A stretch of 64,000 nucleotides of DNA from RGIG7332 sp045580305 (GCA_045580305.1 JAZNNQ010000054.1:52489-116488); one strand, 5' to 3'; shown: positions 31,233 to 40,787, counted from the stretch's first letter. The notes: generated from the letters alone by a model not told the origin. Program-made: numbers and translations.

Positions 31233-33041
31233 ATGAAAAAAGTTGTTTCATTATTACTCTGTTTAACAATGCTTGTGAATTTTGCCTTTGCGGCGAGCAA
31301 CATATCACTTGCCCAGACTCTTGCTGAGGATTTAAAGGAACTTAACCTGTTCTTCGGCGTATCGGGGGATAATAACTTCGACCTTGAGCGTGCACCTACC
31401 CGCGTTGAGGCACTTGTTATGCTTATTCGCGTGTTGGGTAAGGAGGGCGAGGCCCTTGACGGTACTTGGCAGCATCCATTTACCGATGTGCCCGCTTGGG
31501 CGGATAAGTATGTGGGCTACGGCTACGAGCACGGACTTGCAAACGGTGTGGGTTACACCACCTTCGGTACAGGTCGTGCAAATGCGGCTATGTATCTTAC
31601 CTTCGTGCTTCGCGCGCTGGGTTATACCGAGGCGGCAGACGGCTTTACCTGGGATAAACCATTTGACCTTGCCCGTCAGGTAGGAATTCTCACAAATCAG
31701 GTAGATACAACAAACTTCCTCCGTGCGGATGTTGTTCTTGTTTCCTACGCGGCACTTGCTGTAAATCTTAAGGGGCAGGAAAACACCCTTGCAGAGAAAT
31801 TAATATCCGCAGGAGTGTTTACCCAGGGCGTATTCGATGCATATTATGACGAAACTGCTCTTGCAACGGTGAGTAGCGACATGGCACTGAATGCAGAACA
31901 GATATACGCGAAATGTTCACCCGCGGTTTTCTATATCGAGGTTTGTGATGCAAGCGGAACTGCCACCGGCAGCGGTAGTGGATTCTTTATATCAAGCGAC
32001 GGTACTGCGGTTACAAATTACCATGTTATCGAAGGAGCGTCCTCTGCAAAGATCACTATTTCCGACACCCAGAAGACCTACAATGTAAAGGGTGTGCTCA
32101 ACTATAACAAGGCTCAGGACTGGGCGGTTATCAAGGTAGACGGCGGAAACTTCCCCTATATGGAGATCGGCGCGGCAGAGACTATCGTCGGCGGAACAGA
32201 GATTTTTGCAATTGGTAGCCCGTTAGGCCTGCAGAACACCATTTCTCAGGGCATTATCTCAAATACTCAGCGTGTGATAAACGGTACAGCGTACATACAG
32301 ATTACCGCGGCAATTTCACACGGCTCCTCGGGCGGCGCGCTTATCAACAAATACGGTCAGGTAATCGGTATTACCAGTGCATCCATTGAATCCGGTCAAA
32401 GCCTTAACCTGGCGGTACCGGTAAGCAAGGTTAAAGATTATGAGGGTAAAGTCATTAAGCCTTTAAGCTCATTGGGATCGGGAAGCTCCGCTTCTTCCAC
32501 CCCGTCTTCATCTTCAGGAACGACCGGTAGTCAAAATAGCACAAATAGCGCGTATAATGTTCTCTACGCAATTGCGACCGAGCACGCCACCTTTAGAGAA
32601 GGCGACTTTACGAGCTGGCACGGAACCCGCGACGGCGGTACAGAAGAGCTGCATATAGTTTACAACAGCAGTTATGATATGCTGTTTGCTATATATACAT
32701 TCCACCACGATGGCGGCGGTGAAAGTGAAGCGTCCGTACTGTTTTCCAAAGAGCTTACAACCGACGAATTCATATATGAATATACTTCAAGCTATGGAAC
32801 AGAAGACTATAAATGCAGCGCAACCTTTAACCGACGCGATGTGAATGCGGAGTTCAGCACTGCTATTCAAGATAGAGAATATAGCGGATATCTCCCCGCG
32901 AACGAAATAGCAAACTACGATGAAATGGCGTTTTTGGCAACCTGGCTTTGCCTGAATATGGTAGACGAAACTATGCGCATCTTTACAGACGGCGAATGGA
33001 GTATTGCTGATTTAGGCTATGTAAATCTGTACGAAGAATAA
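31233..33041 (+). CDS. Secreted S1C (HtrA-like) serine protease with N-terminal SLH-type repeats
   Basis: 602 aa. Signal peptide MKKVVSLLLCLTMLVNFAFAA, then about 170 residues of S-layer-homology-like repeats (PFTDVPAWADKYVGYGYEHGL, GYTTFGTGRANAAMYL) likely binding the wall. A trypsin-fold protease follows with triad H264 (TNYHVIEG), D296 (AQDWAVIKV) and S366 (HGSSGGAL). No PDZ domain follows; instead there is a Ser/Gly-rich linker (residues 410-435) and a C-terminal domain of about 165 residues that I cannot assign. Probably a surface-anchored protein-quality or processing protease. AAAGGAGG precedes the start. Confidence 0.9.
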   Translation: MKKVVSLLLCLTMLVNFAFAASNISLAQTLAEDLKELNLFFGVSGDNNFDLERAPTRVEALVMLIRVLGKEGEALDGTWQHPFTDVPAWADKYVGYGYEHGLANGVGYTTFGTGRANAAMYLTFVLRALGYTEAADGFTWDKPFDLARQVGILTNQVDTTNFLRADVVLVSYAALAVNLKGQENTLAEKLISAGVFTQGVFDAYYDETALATVSSDMALNAEQIYAKCSPAVFYIEVCDASGTATGSGSGFFISSDGTAVTNYHVIEGASSAKITISDTQKTYNVKGVLNYNKAQDWAVIKVDGGNFPYMEIGAAETIVGGTEIFAIGSPLGLQNTISQGIISNTQRVINGTAYIQITAAISHGSSGGALINKYGQVIGITSASIESGQSLNLAVPVSKVKDYEGKVIKPLSSLGSGSSASSTPSSSSGTTGSQNSTNSAYNVLYAIATEHATFREGDFTSWHGTRDGGTEELHIVYNSSYDMLFAIYTFHHDGGGESEASVLFSKELTTDEFIYEYTSSYGTEDYKCSATFNRRDVNAEFSTAIQDREYSGYLPANEIANYDEMAFLATWLCLNMVDETMRIFTDGEWSIADLGYVNLYEE

Positions 33042-33043
33042 AG

Positions 33044-33086
33044 AAAAAGCCTTTGGGTTAAATCTTTAACCCAAAGGCTTTTTTTA
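33044..33086. terminator. Bidirectional terminator between protease and TetR genes
   Basis: AAAGCCTTTGGGTTAA and TTAACCCAAAGGCTTT form a 16-bp stem around ATCT with A- and T-runs, at convergent gene ends. Confidence 0.9.
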
Positions 33087-33668
33087 TGCCATTACAAAGA
33101 GGTTTGACATCAAAATGTCCTTATACATATTGCGGATCGCGGGGATCATTTTTTCGATGGCTTTTTTGGTCTTATAGCATTCGTTAATAACACCAAGCAG
33201 GCCGTTACACAAGAGAGTTGCGGTCATTGCGGCGGGATATTTCGCCTTGACCTTTTCGCTATGACGCTCAATGTAGCTCTCAACGCTGTGGAATACATAC
33301 TGATAAAACGCGGAGAAAAGGTAGGGGTTTTTATCCGAGGAGACCATCTCGAAAAAGTCAGGATGGTTTATGTACAGATGTAAAATACTGTCCAGCATAT
33401 TGAAATAGCCCACAAGCACATTGCGCTTGGGATTATTTTCATCCTGCATACGGTAGTAGTCCTCCACCGCTTCTCTGTGATAATCCTCCATAATTTCGGA
33501 TACCAGGGAATACTTGTCGTCATAATAGGTGTAGAAGGTAATTCGGCTGGTTTCCGCCTTTTTGCAGAGGCCGGTTACATTGATTTTCTCAAAAGGAATA
33601 CGGCGGAGAAGGGAAACCATGGTTTCTTTTAAGTTGCGCTTGGTTTTGGTGATGCGCTTGTCCTCCAC
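33084..33668 (-). CDS. TetR/AcrR family transcriptional regulator
   Basis: 194 aa from a GTG with AGGAG eight bases upstream. The N-terminal helix-turn-helix is recognisable: TKTKRNLKETMVSLL, then FEKINVTGLCKKAETSRITFYTYYDDKYSLV at about residues 28-58, a standard TetR DNA-binding pattern. The C-terminal helical part would bind a ligand and dimerise. It is divergent from a degV gene with back-to-back promoters, so it may control itself and that gene. The clostridial DhaS-like TetR group has similar wording (C-terminal TetR_C_8 type), but no ligand can be inferred. Confidence 0.88.
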   Translation of the reverse strand: MEDKRITKTKRNLKETMVSLLRRIPFEKINVTGLCKKAETSRITFYTYYDDKYSLVSEIMEDYHREAVEDYYRMQDENNPKRNVLVGYFNMLDSILHLYINHPDFFEMVSSDKNPYLFSAFYQYVFHSVESYIERHSEKVKAKYPAAMTATLLCNGLLGVINECYKTKKAIEKMIPAIRNMYKDILMSNLFVMA

Positions 33669-33704
33669 TTTAATCACTCCTAACAAAATTTCAAAACTGT
33701 ATAA

Positions 33705-33761
33705 ATATTACTATCCTATAAAAAAAGTGTCATTGTTATGAAAAAAACACTATGCTAATAT
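33705..33761. promoter_or_regulatory. Divergent promoters for tetR and degV with a central palindrome
   Basis: Minus: ATGACA (33728-33733), 17 bp, TAATAT (33705-33710). Plus: TTGTTA (33733-33738), 17 bp, extended TATGC-TAATAT (33756-33761). The two -35 boxes touch, and TCAT-TGTT-ATGA (33730-33741) plus AGTGT/ACACT (33726-33751) are inverted repeats centred on them, a plausible TetR operator. Confidence 0.55.
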
Positions 33762-33824
33762 AAAGATATTATAACACTTGTTAAAATAACTTTCAAGCAA
33801 TTTGTGAAAAAAGAGGTTAAATTT

Positions 33825-34652
33825 ATGTTAAGAGTCATTGTCGATTCGGGCAGCAGCATTAAGCCTGAGGAAAAAGAAAGATACGGTGTGGACATCATTC
33901 CGTTACATATAAACTTAAACGGTAAGGAGTATCGCGACGGAATTGACCTGTCAAATGACGAGTTTTACAAGGCGCTTACCGTGGATAAGATATTTCCAAA
34001 GACATCACTGCCCTCAATGGCGCTGGTTGAGGATATGATAAACGGCTATGTGGCGCAGGGCGATGATGTTATTTATTTGGCGCTGTCCTCAGGACTTTCC
34101 GGCACATATAACACAATAAGAATGATTTTTGAGGACAATCCCAAGGTTAAGGTAATCGACTCTAAAAGTGCGGCAGGTGGTCTCAGAATACTGGTGGACG
34201 AAATAAATAAGGACAGAAGCCGTAGCTTAGATGAGCTTGAGGAGCGACTTCTGGATATTATTCCCCGAATTCAACTGTTTGCAATTCCCGAGACATTAGA
34301 GTATTTATACCGTGGCGGCCGCCTTTCAAAGACCGGGTATTTTATCGGCGGAATGCTTGGAATTGTGCCCATAATTGCCATTACTGACGGCGGTGCAGTT
34401 GCTGCAGGCAAAAAACGCGGTGTAAAAAATGCAAAGCAGTTTATTTTTGACAAAATCGAGGAGCTTGGCGTTGACCGTGACCACTCAATAATTGCGGAAT
34501 ATTCCTATACAAGAGGGAATGTGGAGGAATTGGTAAGCGAGCTTAAGGATGAATACAAGGCATTAATTTCCGCCTATGACGACTTAAGTCCCACCATTGC
34601 AAGCCACTGGGGCCCCAATGCCTTTGGTCTTTTCTTCGTATCAAATAAATAA
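33825..34652 (+). CDS. DegV family fatty-acid-binding protein
   Basis: 275 aa. It starts LRVIVDSGSSIKPEEKERYGVDIIPL, has KTSLPSM near residue 60, the LSSGLSGTYNTI loop, and EYLYRGGRLSKTGYFIGGMLGIVPI, all diagnostic for DegV/FakB-type proteins that hold a fatty acid for phosphorylation by FakA. No fakA is in the window. I start at the ATG with AAGAGG upstream; a GTG at 33804 is weaker. Divergent TetR gene suggests regulation by an acyl or related ligand, which is inference. Confidence 0.9.
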   Translation: MLRVIVDSGSSIKPEEKERYGVDIIPLHINLNGKEYRDGIDLSNDEFYKALTVDKIFPKTSLPSMALVEDMINGYVAQGDDVIYLALSSGLSGTYNTIRMIFEDNPKVKVIDSKSAAGGLRILVDEINKDRSRSLDELEERLLDIIPRIQLFAIPETLEYLYRGGRLSKTGYFIGGMLGIVPIIAITDGGAVAAGKKRGVKNAKQFIFDKIEELGVDRDHSIIAEYSYTRGNVEELVSELKDEYKALISAYDDLSPTIASHWGPNAFGLFFVSNK

Positions 34653-34692
34653 AAAGATACCCCCGTTGCTTCACGCAACGGGGGTGTTTTTT
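34652..34692. terminator. Bidirectional terminator between degV and prsA-like genes
   Basis: ACCCCCGTTGC and GCAACGGGGGT arms around TTCAC with A- and T-runs; convergent gene ends. Confidence 0.9.
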
Positions 34693-34698
34693 ATTTAT

Positions 34699-35754
34699 TT
34701 ACTGAGCGGGGGTGGTTGAGGTTGAAACCTCAGGGAAGAAGGATACCATATCGATCTTGTCGTAAGCTTCATTTGTCTCTGCGGGGAGAGTCTCGATAGT
34801 CTGAGCAAGCTCCCAGCTGAATGACATATTTGCGTAGTAGGGATAGTAGGTATCCATATTCTCGCGGATATATGCATCGTCTAAGGGGAGACGCTTGATG
34901 ATGTGGAAGCCGTAACTGGTCTGTACAAGACCGCTGTTCTGGCCAACCTGAAGAGCCCAGGAAGCCTCGGTAAATTCGGTAACCATCTGGCTGCCGGAGG
35001 TGTCCATTGTATAACCCTGCTTGTCAAATACATAACCGTCGGGCTGACTTGTCATACCCGGGTCTTCATTGACCTCTTTGATAAGTGCGGTGAAGTCCTC
35101 ACCTGCATTTACACGAGCAAGAGTAGCCTCGGCCTTTGCCTTCTTTTCAGCAAAGTCGGTGGAATTCTGCTGAGCCTGGATGAGAATGTGAACAACACGG
35201 ATGCAGTTGCCGGTCATATCGGAAATGATCTCGTCCTCAGCAACCGCGTGAACGCCGCCTTCGCTGTAAACCGCGGTGTAGAGCTTGTTTGCAAGAGTGT
35301 TATTCTCGTTGATGTAGTCGTAAACCTCTTCGGTCATATTGCTCTGCTTTAAAGACTCAACAAACTTTGCGCGGCCGCCTGCCTGCTCGATATCAGCGTT
35401 CTTGTTTTCTTCAATGGTAGCTCTGTCGGCATCGGTCAGCTCGATATTATGCTCTTTTGCCAAGTTCTCTACAGCAAAAAATCTCTTAACCTGATATAAG
35501 CATTCGTCCTTGATCTGAGACTCTAAGGTAGTGCCATCTTCGCTTGTCTCAGCAAGCGCATCACGGATGGTCTGCTTATCGGAGACGCCGTAGAAATTCT
35601 GATACATTACAGCGGTAGCAACCATATTGTAGAGGTCACTGTCCAATGTTTTGCCGTCAACTTTTCCGTAGCTTTCGCCGCCGCCACAGCCGGTAAAGAG
35701 AGTGACCAGCATAGCGCAGGAAAGAAAAAGCGCTAAAATTTTTGTTTTCTTCAT
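34699..35754 (-). CDS. Lipoprotein foldase of the SurA/PrsA type (PpiC rotamase)
   Basis: 351 aa. Lipoprotein signal with C23 in LVTLFTGCGGG. A helical SurA-like N-terminal domain (residues 30-190) is followed by a parvulin domain: RVVHILIQAQ, KAEATLARVNAGEDFTALIKE, GYVFDKQG and TSYGFHIIKRL at about residues 200-300. It would catalyse prolyl isomerisation or chaperone exported proteins outside the membrane. AAAGGGG supports the ATG at 35754. It is downstream of mfd on the same strand (mfd-prsA order is common in Clostridia). Confidence 0.88.
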   Translation of the reverse strand: MKKTKILALFLSCAMLVTLFTGCGGGESYGKVDGKTLDSDLYNMVATAVMYQNFYGVSDKQTIRDALAETSEDGTTLESQIKDECLYQVKRFFAVENLAKEHNIELTDADRATIEENKNADIEQAGGRAKFVESLKQSNMTEEVYDYINENNTLANKLYTAVYSEGGVHAVAEDEIISDMTGNCIRVVHILIQAQQNSTDFAEKKAKAEATLARVNAGEDFTALIKEVNEDPGMTSQPDGYVFDKQGYTMDTSGSQMVTEFTEASWALQVGQNSGLVQTSYGFHIIKRLPLDDAYIRENMDTYYPYYANMSFSWELAQTIETLPAETNEAYDKIDMVSFFPEVSTSTTPAQ

Positions 35755-35847
35755 AATTAAAATTCCCCTTTGAAAATGGATTGTGTACAACACTTCAATA
35801 AGTATAACATATGTACAGCATAAAAAGCAAACAAATTGTAAACTTTA

Positions 35848-38800
35848 TTAATTTTTTGTTGTGGTCTTATAAACCATATCGTAATTTTCCACGAACTTCT
35901 TTGCCGCGCAAATAGCGTCATCCTTACCAAGTCGTAAAGTGAGGAACGGTTCATTGCCGCCGTTGAGTAAAATTTTACCCTTGTATTCGGGCAGGGCACA
36001 AAGTGCGGACACATAGAAAAAGTCGGGATTTACCATCGTTATCTTAAGAGTGTCACCCTTTTGTGATATATCGGAAATTCCCGCCTCAGCCGCGGAGTTG
36101 CGGAGCAGCGCGATGTCCATAAGCCGCAGGGTAGCAGCGGGTGGCTCGCCAAAACGGTCGCAAAGCTCGTCTATTAAATCATCCTTGTCCTCTTGGTCAA
36201 CAAGGGATGCGATCCTGCGGTAAATATCCATCCTCTGCTCGGGCGAGGCGATATATTTTTCCGGAATATTTGCGGAAACCGTAAGGTCTGCGGAGCATTC
36301 GGTGCGACGGGGGACTTCCTTGCCCTGCTCCTCGTTTACCGCTTCTTCAAGAAGTTTTAGATACATATCATAGCCTACCGAGATCATATGACCGCTTTGC
36401 TGTGCACCTAAGATATTGCCCGCACCGCGGATCTCAAGGTCGCGCATTGCGATTTTAAAGCCTGCGCCGAATTCAGCATATTCGCGGATGGCGGTAAGAC
36501 GCTTTTCCGCAACATCGGTTAAAACCTTGCCACGACGATAGGTGAGATATGCATACGCGTGACGGGGAGAACGACCCACCCGACCGCGTATCTGGTGCAA
36601 CTGTGAAAGACCTAATTTGTCCGCGTCTTCTATTATGAGTGTGTTTACATTTGAAATATCAATGCCGGTCTCGATGATTGTAGTGCAGATAAGCACTTGA
36701 ATTTCACCGTCGGCCATTCGTGCCATAACATCGGAAAGCTCGCCCTCGTCCATTTTACCGTGAGCAACAGCGACGGAAATATCCGGTAAGAGTCGGGTAA
36801 GTTTTGAGGCGGTAGCGGAGATGGACTCCACACGGTTGTGCAGATAATACACCTGGCCGCCACGGGCAAGTTCGCGGCGAATTGCATCCGCGACAACATT
36901 CCAGTCGTGCTCAAAAACATAGGTTTGTACCGGATGTCGGTTACCCGGCGCCTCCTCCAAAATGGACATATCTCGTATGCCGGAAAGTGCCATATTGAGA
37001 GTGCGGGGAATAGGTGTTGCGGTAAGGGTTAAAACATCTATGTTTTTTGAAAGCTCCTTAAGACGCTCTTTGTGGGCAACACCGAAGCGTTGCTCCTCAT
37101 CAACAATAAGGAGACCCAAATTCTTAAATTCCACATTCTTTTGAAGCAGCTTGTGTGTTCCGATAACAAGATCCACCATACCCGCTTTGACCGCTCTGAG
37201 AGTTTCTCTGTTCTGACCGGGTGTACAGAAGCGGGAAAGCTGTGAAATTTTAACCGGATAATTTGCAAACCTGCGCTTTGCGGTAACAAAATGCTGTTGT
37301 GCCAGTACGGTGGTAGGCACTAAAATTGCCGCCTGTTTTCCGCCTAAAATACACTTCATAATTGCGCGCAGAGCCACCTCGGTCTTACCGAAGCCAACAT
37401 CGCCGCAAAGAAGACGATCCATAGGCCGCGCCTTTTGCATATCGCCCTTTATTTCTTGAGTGCATTTAAGCTGATCGTCGGTCTCACGATATTCAAAGCT
37501 GTCCTCAAACTCCCGCTGCCAGTTACAGTCCTCAGGGAAGGCATAGCCCGGGGTATTTTCGCGCTCGGCATATAGCTTTATAAGTTGTTCCGCCAGATCA
37601 CGGGCAGCACCCTTGGCCTTTGCTTTAGCGCGCTCCCAATCGCCGCCACCCAATCTGCTCAACTTAATGGGCGCATCATCGCCACCGCCGATATATTTGG
37701 AAACCATATCAAGCTGGGTTACCGGCACATAAAGCGCATCGGTGCCCGAGTAGATTATCTTGATATAATCCTTTTCGACCTTGTCCACAACTATCCGCTC
37801 AATACCCGCAAAACGGCCGATGCCGTGCAGATCGTGAACAACAAGACAGCCTACAGACAGATCCTGATAGCTTGCGATTTTCTGTTGGTTCGTCTTTTTT
37901 GATTTCGGTCGCGTCTTACGCTGAGGTGAAGTTAGCGCGCCCTCGGTAAATACCACAAAACGCTCCGACGGCAACTCGAAACCCGCGGTGAGTGACCCCT
38001 CCGCAAGTATCACCTGTCCGTGTTTCGGCAGAGTGGCAAGTGAAAAATCAATACCCGAGGGAATTTTATGGCGTTTAAGGGCGTCGGTCAAAAGCTTTGC
38101 ATTTTCACGCCTGCCGCAAAGGACCACGATTGCATAGTTGTCCTTTAAATAGGCGCTGATGTCCTCACAAGCAACCTCGATATTACCGTTATAGCCGGGC
38201 AGTTGTTTTGCCATAACATTGAAAAGTGCGCGCGGGGTCTTGGGGTAGGAGGAGCGTAAGAAGGAATCCATAAATACCGTGTCTTTTTCAAAAAGACATA
38301 GGCTTTTCGCTAAAAAATCACAGCAATCGGGGAGAAGGGTTTCATTTTCAATAAGAGTTTTTATGTCCTCGTTATGACGCTCTTCATATCGGTCGGTGAC
38401 CTCCCGAGCCTTATAGTAATCGTCGATAAAGATTATGGCATTTTCAGGTATGAAATCCGCGCCGCAGTAAAATTTATCGTATGCAATAGGCAGATATCTG
38501 TCTACCGCGGGGAAGGAAAGCCCCTCATTAAGGCGCAGTATATCTTCTGCCACCGTGTTTTTAAGCTCGCCTGTGAGATCAAGGGCGGAGAGCTTTTCCT
38601 TAAGCTTTTCGGTAAGTTGTTTATCAAGGAAGGTTTCAAGAGAGGGTAGAAGGCGCGCATGGTCGCAATTTGCAATTCTGCGCTGGGAGTCAATGTCAAA
38701 CTCGCCCATAGAATCGATTTCATCGCCCCAGAATTCAACGCGGATGGGATTTGCCATAGCGGGGGAGAAAAAGTCCAGAATTCCGCCGCGTAGAGCGAAT

Positions 38801-39315
38801 TGACCCTGCGCTTCCACCAATTCCACGCGCTTGTAACCAAAATCGGTGAATTTTGAAATTAGGTCGGAAAGGTTGTATTCCTTTCCCTTGTGCAGGGAAA
38901 TTTCATTTTTCAACAGGAGCTCCGGCGGCAGTGTGCGTTGTGTCAGCGCGGTAAGAGAGGTCAGCACGATGGGCGCTGAATTTGTCGCCATGGAGTAAAG
39001 GGTGGAGATTCGGCCGTGTTCCCATTCGTGGGATGCTCGCTCCACATTGTAAAAGGTAAATTCACGGGTCAGGAGAAGATGCGCCTGCTCCTGAGACAGC
39101 AGCTGAATATCCGAAACACCACCGCGAGCGGCAAAATCGTCCTCGAAAATGCAGACTATCGGCCTGCCGGTCAAGCGGCGTGCAGCGGCGATAAGCTGCG
39201 CCTTATGTATGCGAGAAAGGCCGGAGACCACGATCGGGCATTCTCCGGCTGTTAATTTTGTAAATATTTCTTTTGTTTCTCCCGCATTGTGCAGAAGTGT
39301 GGATAAGGAAAGCAT
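35848..39315 (-). CDS. mfd: Transcription-repair coupling factor
   Basis: 1155 aa, full length. Mfd removes stalled RNA polymerase and recruits UvrA. The N-terminal UvrB-like region shows FALRGGILDFFSPAMANPIRVEFWGDEIDS near residue 175. The CarD-like RNAP-interaction domain is near 490-560 (YQDLSVGCLVVHDLHGIGRFAGIE). The RecG-like translocase has RLLCGDVGFGKTEVALRA (Walker A), LLIVDEEQRFGV (DEEQ box), LTATPIPRTL and QIRGRVGRSPRHAYAYL. A C-terminal TRCF domain follows. Head-on relative to rightward replication from oriC. GAGGT site before the ATG; pth ends 8 bp upstream. Confidence 0.97.
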   Translation of the reverse strand: MLSLSTLLHNAGETKEIFTKLTAGECPIVVSGLSRIHKAQLIAAARRLTGRPIVCIFEDDFAARGGVSDIQLLSQEQAHLLLTREFTFYNVERASHEWEHGRISTLYSMATNSAPIVLTSLTALTQRTLPPELLLKNEISLHKGKEYNLSDLISKFTDFGYKRVELVEAQGQFALRGGILDFFSPAMANPIRVEFWGDEIDSMGEFDIDSQRRIANCDHARLLPSLETFLDKQLTEKLKEKLSALDLTGELKNTVAEDILRLNEGLSFPAVDRYLPIAYDKFYCGADFIPENAIIFIDDYYKAREVTDRYEERHNEDIKTLIENETLLPDCCDFLAKSLCLFEKDTVFMDSFLRSSYPKTPRALFNVMAKQLPGYNGNIEVACEDISAYLKDNYAIVVLCGRRENAKLLTDALKRHKIPSGIDFSLATLPKHGQVILAEGSLTAGFELPSERFVVFTEGALTSPQRKTRPKSKKTNQQKIASYQDLSVGCLVVHDLHGIGRFAGIERIVVDKVEKDYIKIIYSGTDALYVPVTQLDMVSKYIGGGDDAPIKLSRLGGGDWERAKAKAKGAARDLAEQLIKLYAERENTPGYAFPEDCNWQREFEDSFEYRETDDQLKCTQEIKGDMQKARPMDRLLCGDVGFGKTEVALRAIMKCILGGKQAAILVPTTVLAQQHFVTAKRRFANYPVKISQLSRFCTPGQNRETLRAVKAGMVDLVIGTHKLLQKNVEFKNLGLLIVDEEQRFGVAHKERLKELSKNIDVLTLTATPIPRTLNMALSGIRDMSILEEAPGNRHPVQTYVFEHDWNVVADAIRRELARGGQVYYLHNRVESISATASKLTRLLPDISVAVAHGKMDEGELSDVMARMADGEIQVLICTTIIETGIDISNVNTLIIEDADKLGLSQLHQIRGRVGRSPRHAYAYLTYRRGKVLTDVAEKRLTAIREYAEFGAGFKIAMRDLEIRGAGNILGAQQSGHMISVGYDMYLKLLEEAVNEEQGKEVPRRTECSADLTVSANIPEKYIASPEQRMDIYRRIASLVDQEDKDDLIDELCDRFGEPPAATLRLMDIALLRNSAAEAGISDISQKGDTLKITMVNPDFFYVSALCALPEYKGKILLNGGNEPFLTLRLGKDDAICAAKKFVENYDMVYKTTTKN

Positions 39316-39323
39316 ACTATACC

Positions 39324-39953
39324 TCAGTTTATAAGACTTGCTACCTTTTCAATACCTTGTGTAAGTAATGTCGGTACCGCGTTTATCCCGCGGTCAATGG
39401 TGGTGGAAAGCTCCTTCTGCTCGCTCGCGCTGAAGGCGCCGAGTACCCAATCAACCACATCATAGTCGGGATGAGGAGGTGCGCCAACACCGATTTTAAT
39501 TCGCGGGAAAATATCAGTATTAAGAAGCTGAATGATGCTTTTGATGCCGTTGTGACCGCCGGCACTGCCCTTTGCACGGGCGCGAAGCTTGCCCACGGGC
39601 AGGGAAATGTCGTCATACAGCACAAGAATACGATCGTTTGGGATTTTATAAAATTTTGCTGCCGCGCTTACCGCCTCGCCCGATAAATTCATAAAGGTCT
39701 GAGGCATCATGAGAAGAACCGGCACACCCGCGATTACACCTTGGCCGCAAAGAGCCTTGAACTTAAGGGTTTTTACCGGGATATTATGTATGCCCGCCAA
39801 GGTCTCAAGGGCGATAAAGCCCGCGTTATGACGGGTAAGTTCGTACTTCTTGCCCGGGTTGCCCAGTCCCACAATGAGCCATTGTGGCGGGCCGGCGGGA
39901 GTTTTTGCCTTTTTTTCCGCATCCAAGCGGCGAAAGATATCCATAATTGACAT
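39324..39953 (-). CDS. pth: Peptidyl-tRNA hydrolase
   Basis: 209 aa. It releases peptides from prematurely dissociated peptidyl-tRNA. The core is LIVGLGNPGKKYELTRHNAGFIALETLA with the catalytic His in RHNAGF near residue 43, then MPQTFMNLSGEAV, ILVLYDDISLPVGKLRARAKGSAGGHNGIKSI and PRIKIGVG. It carries about 25 extra N-terminal residues (MSIMDIFRRLDAEKKAK) compared with most Pth, supported by AGAGG at the first ATG. The pth-mfd pair is conserved in Firmicutes. Confidence 0.95.
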   Translation of the reverse strand: MSIMDIFRRLDAEKKAKTPAGPPQWLIVGLGNPGKKYELTRHNAGFIALETLAGIHNIPVKTLKFKALCGQGVIAGVPVLLMMPQTFMNLSGEAVSAAAKFYKIPNDRILVLYDDISLPVGKLRARAKGSAGGHNGIKSIIQLLNTDIFPRIKIGVGAPPHPDYDVVDWVLGAFSASEQKELSTTIDRGINAVPTLLTQGIEKVASLIN

Positions 39954-39968
39954 AAATTTTGTCCTCTT

Positions 39969-40682
39969 TTATTTTTTCTGTGCCTTTTTCTTTTTGAAGA
40001 TCTTACCCGCCGCATCCTGAAGGGTGGTCTGACGAGGGCGGGAGATAGCCATCGCACCGTCGGGCACATTTTCGTGCACCGTAGTGCCTGCCGCAATAAG
40101 AGTGTCACGGCCGATAGTGACCGGTGCGATAAGGTTTGAATTACAGCCCACAAAAGCGTTGTCACCGATGATGGTTTTATGCTTGACTACGCCATCATAA
40201 TTTACGGTGATAGTTCCGCAACCCATATTTACATTTTCACCCATTTCGGTATCACCGATATAAGTAAGGTGTGACATTTTGCTTCCGTTTTTGATAATCG
40301 AGTTCTTAAGTTCCACAAAATTGCCGATACGGCAACCCTCGCCCACCTGACAATGCTCGCGTATATGAGCGAAGGGGCCTACAGTGGTACGACTTCCCAC
40401 CGAGCTGTCGTAAATCTGCGCGCTGTTTACGGTGACCTCGTCACCTATAACGCCGTTACAGATTATCGTGTTGGGGCCTATGGTACAGTTTTTGCCGATT
40501 TTACTACCTTTAAGAAGGATTACACCGGGGAGAATGGCAGTACCCTCACCAATTTCAACATCTGCGTCTATATAAGAGCTCATGTCCGCAAAAATTACAC
40601 CCTGTGCAAGGTGTTTTGCTATTGCGGCTTCACGCTCTGCCTCTTTTTCCTTAAGTGCGGAAATAGATTTATATGTTTTCAT
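39969..40682 (-). CDS. Stand-alone left-handed beta-helix acyltransferase, like the C-terminal half of GlmU
   Basis: 237 aa. Hexapeptide repeats from about residue 45 onwards (IGEGTAILPGVILLKGSKIG, CTIGPNTIICNG, GCRIGNFVELKNS) match the acetyltransferase domain of GlmU. This includes SHLTYIGDTEMGENVNMGCG with the catalytic histidine, NYDGVVKHKTIIGDNAFVG and APVTIG. The uridylyltransferase domain is absent: the protein begins at what would be the linker helix (ALKEKEAEREAAIAKHLAQGV). It may acetylate glucosamine-1-phosphate alongside a separate pyrophosphorylase, or a different sugar. AAAGGAGG supports the start, so it is not a fragment lacking its beginning. Confidence 0.85.
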   Translation of the reverse strand: MKTYKSISALKEKEAEREAAIAKHLAQGVIFADMSSYIDADVEIGEGTAILPGVILLKGSKIGKNCTIGPNTIICNGVIGDEVTVNSAQIYDSSVGSRTTVGPFAHIREHCQVGEGCRIGNFVELKNSIIKNGSKMSHLTYIGDTEMGENVNMGCGTITVNYDGVVKHKTIIGDNAFVGCNSNLIAPVTIGRDTLIAAGTTVHENVPDGAMAISRPRQTTLQDAAGKIFKKKKAQKK

Positions 40683-40787
40683 TTTTATTTCCTCCTTTTG
40701 TAAATTTATTATAACAATTATTATAAAGATTTGCAATTATTAATAAAAGAATGTATAATGTAAAATTGGAAAGGTGGGTTGGTAGCC

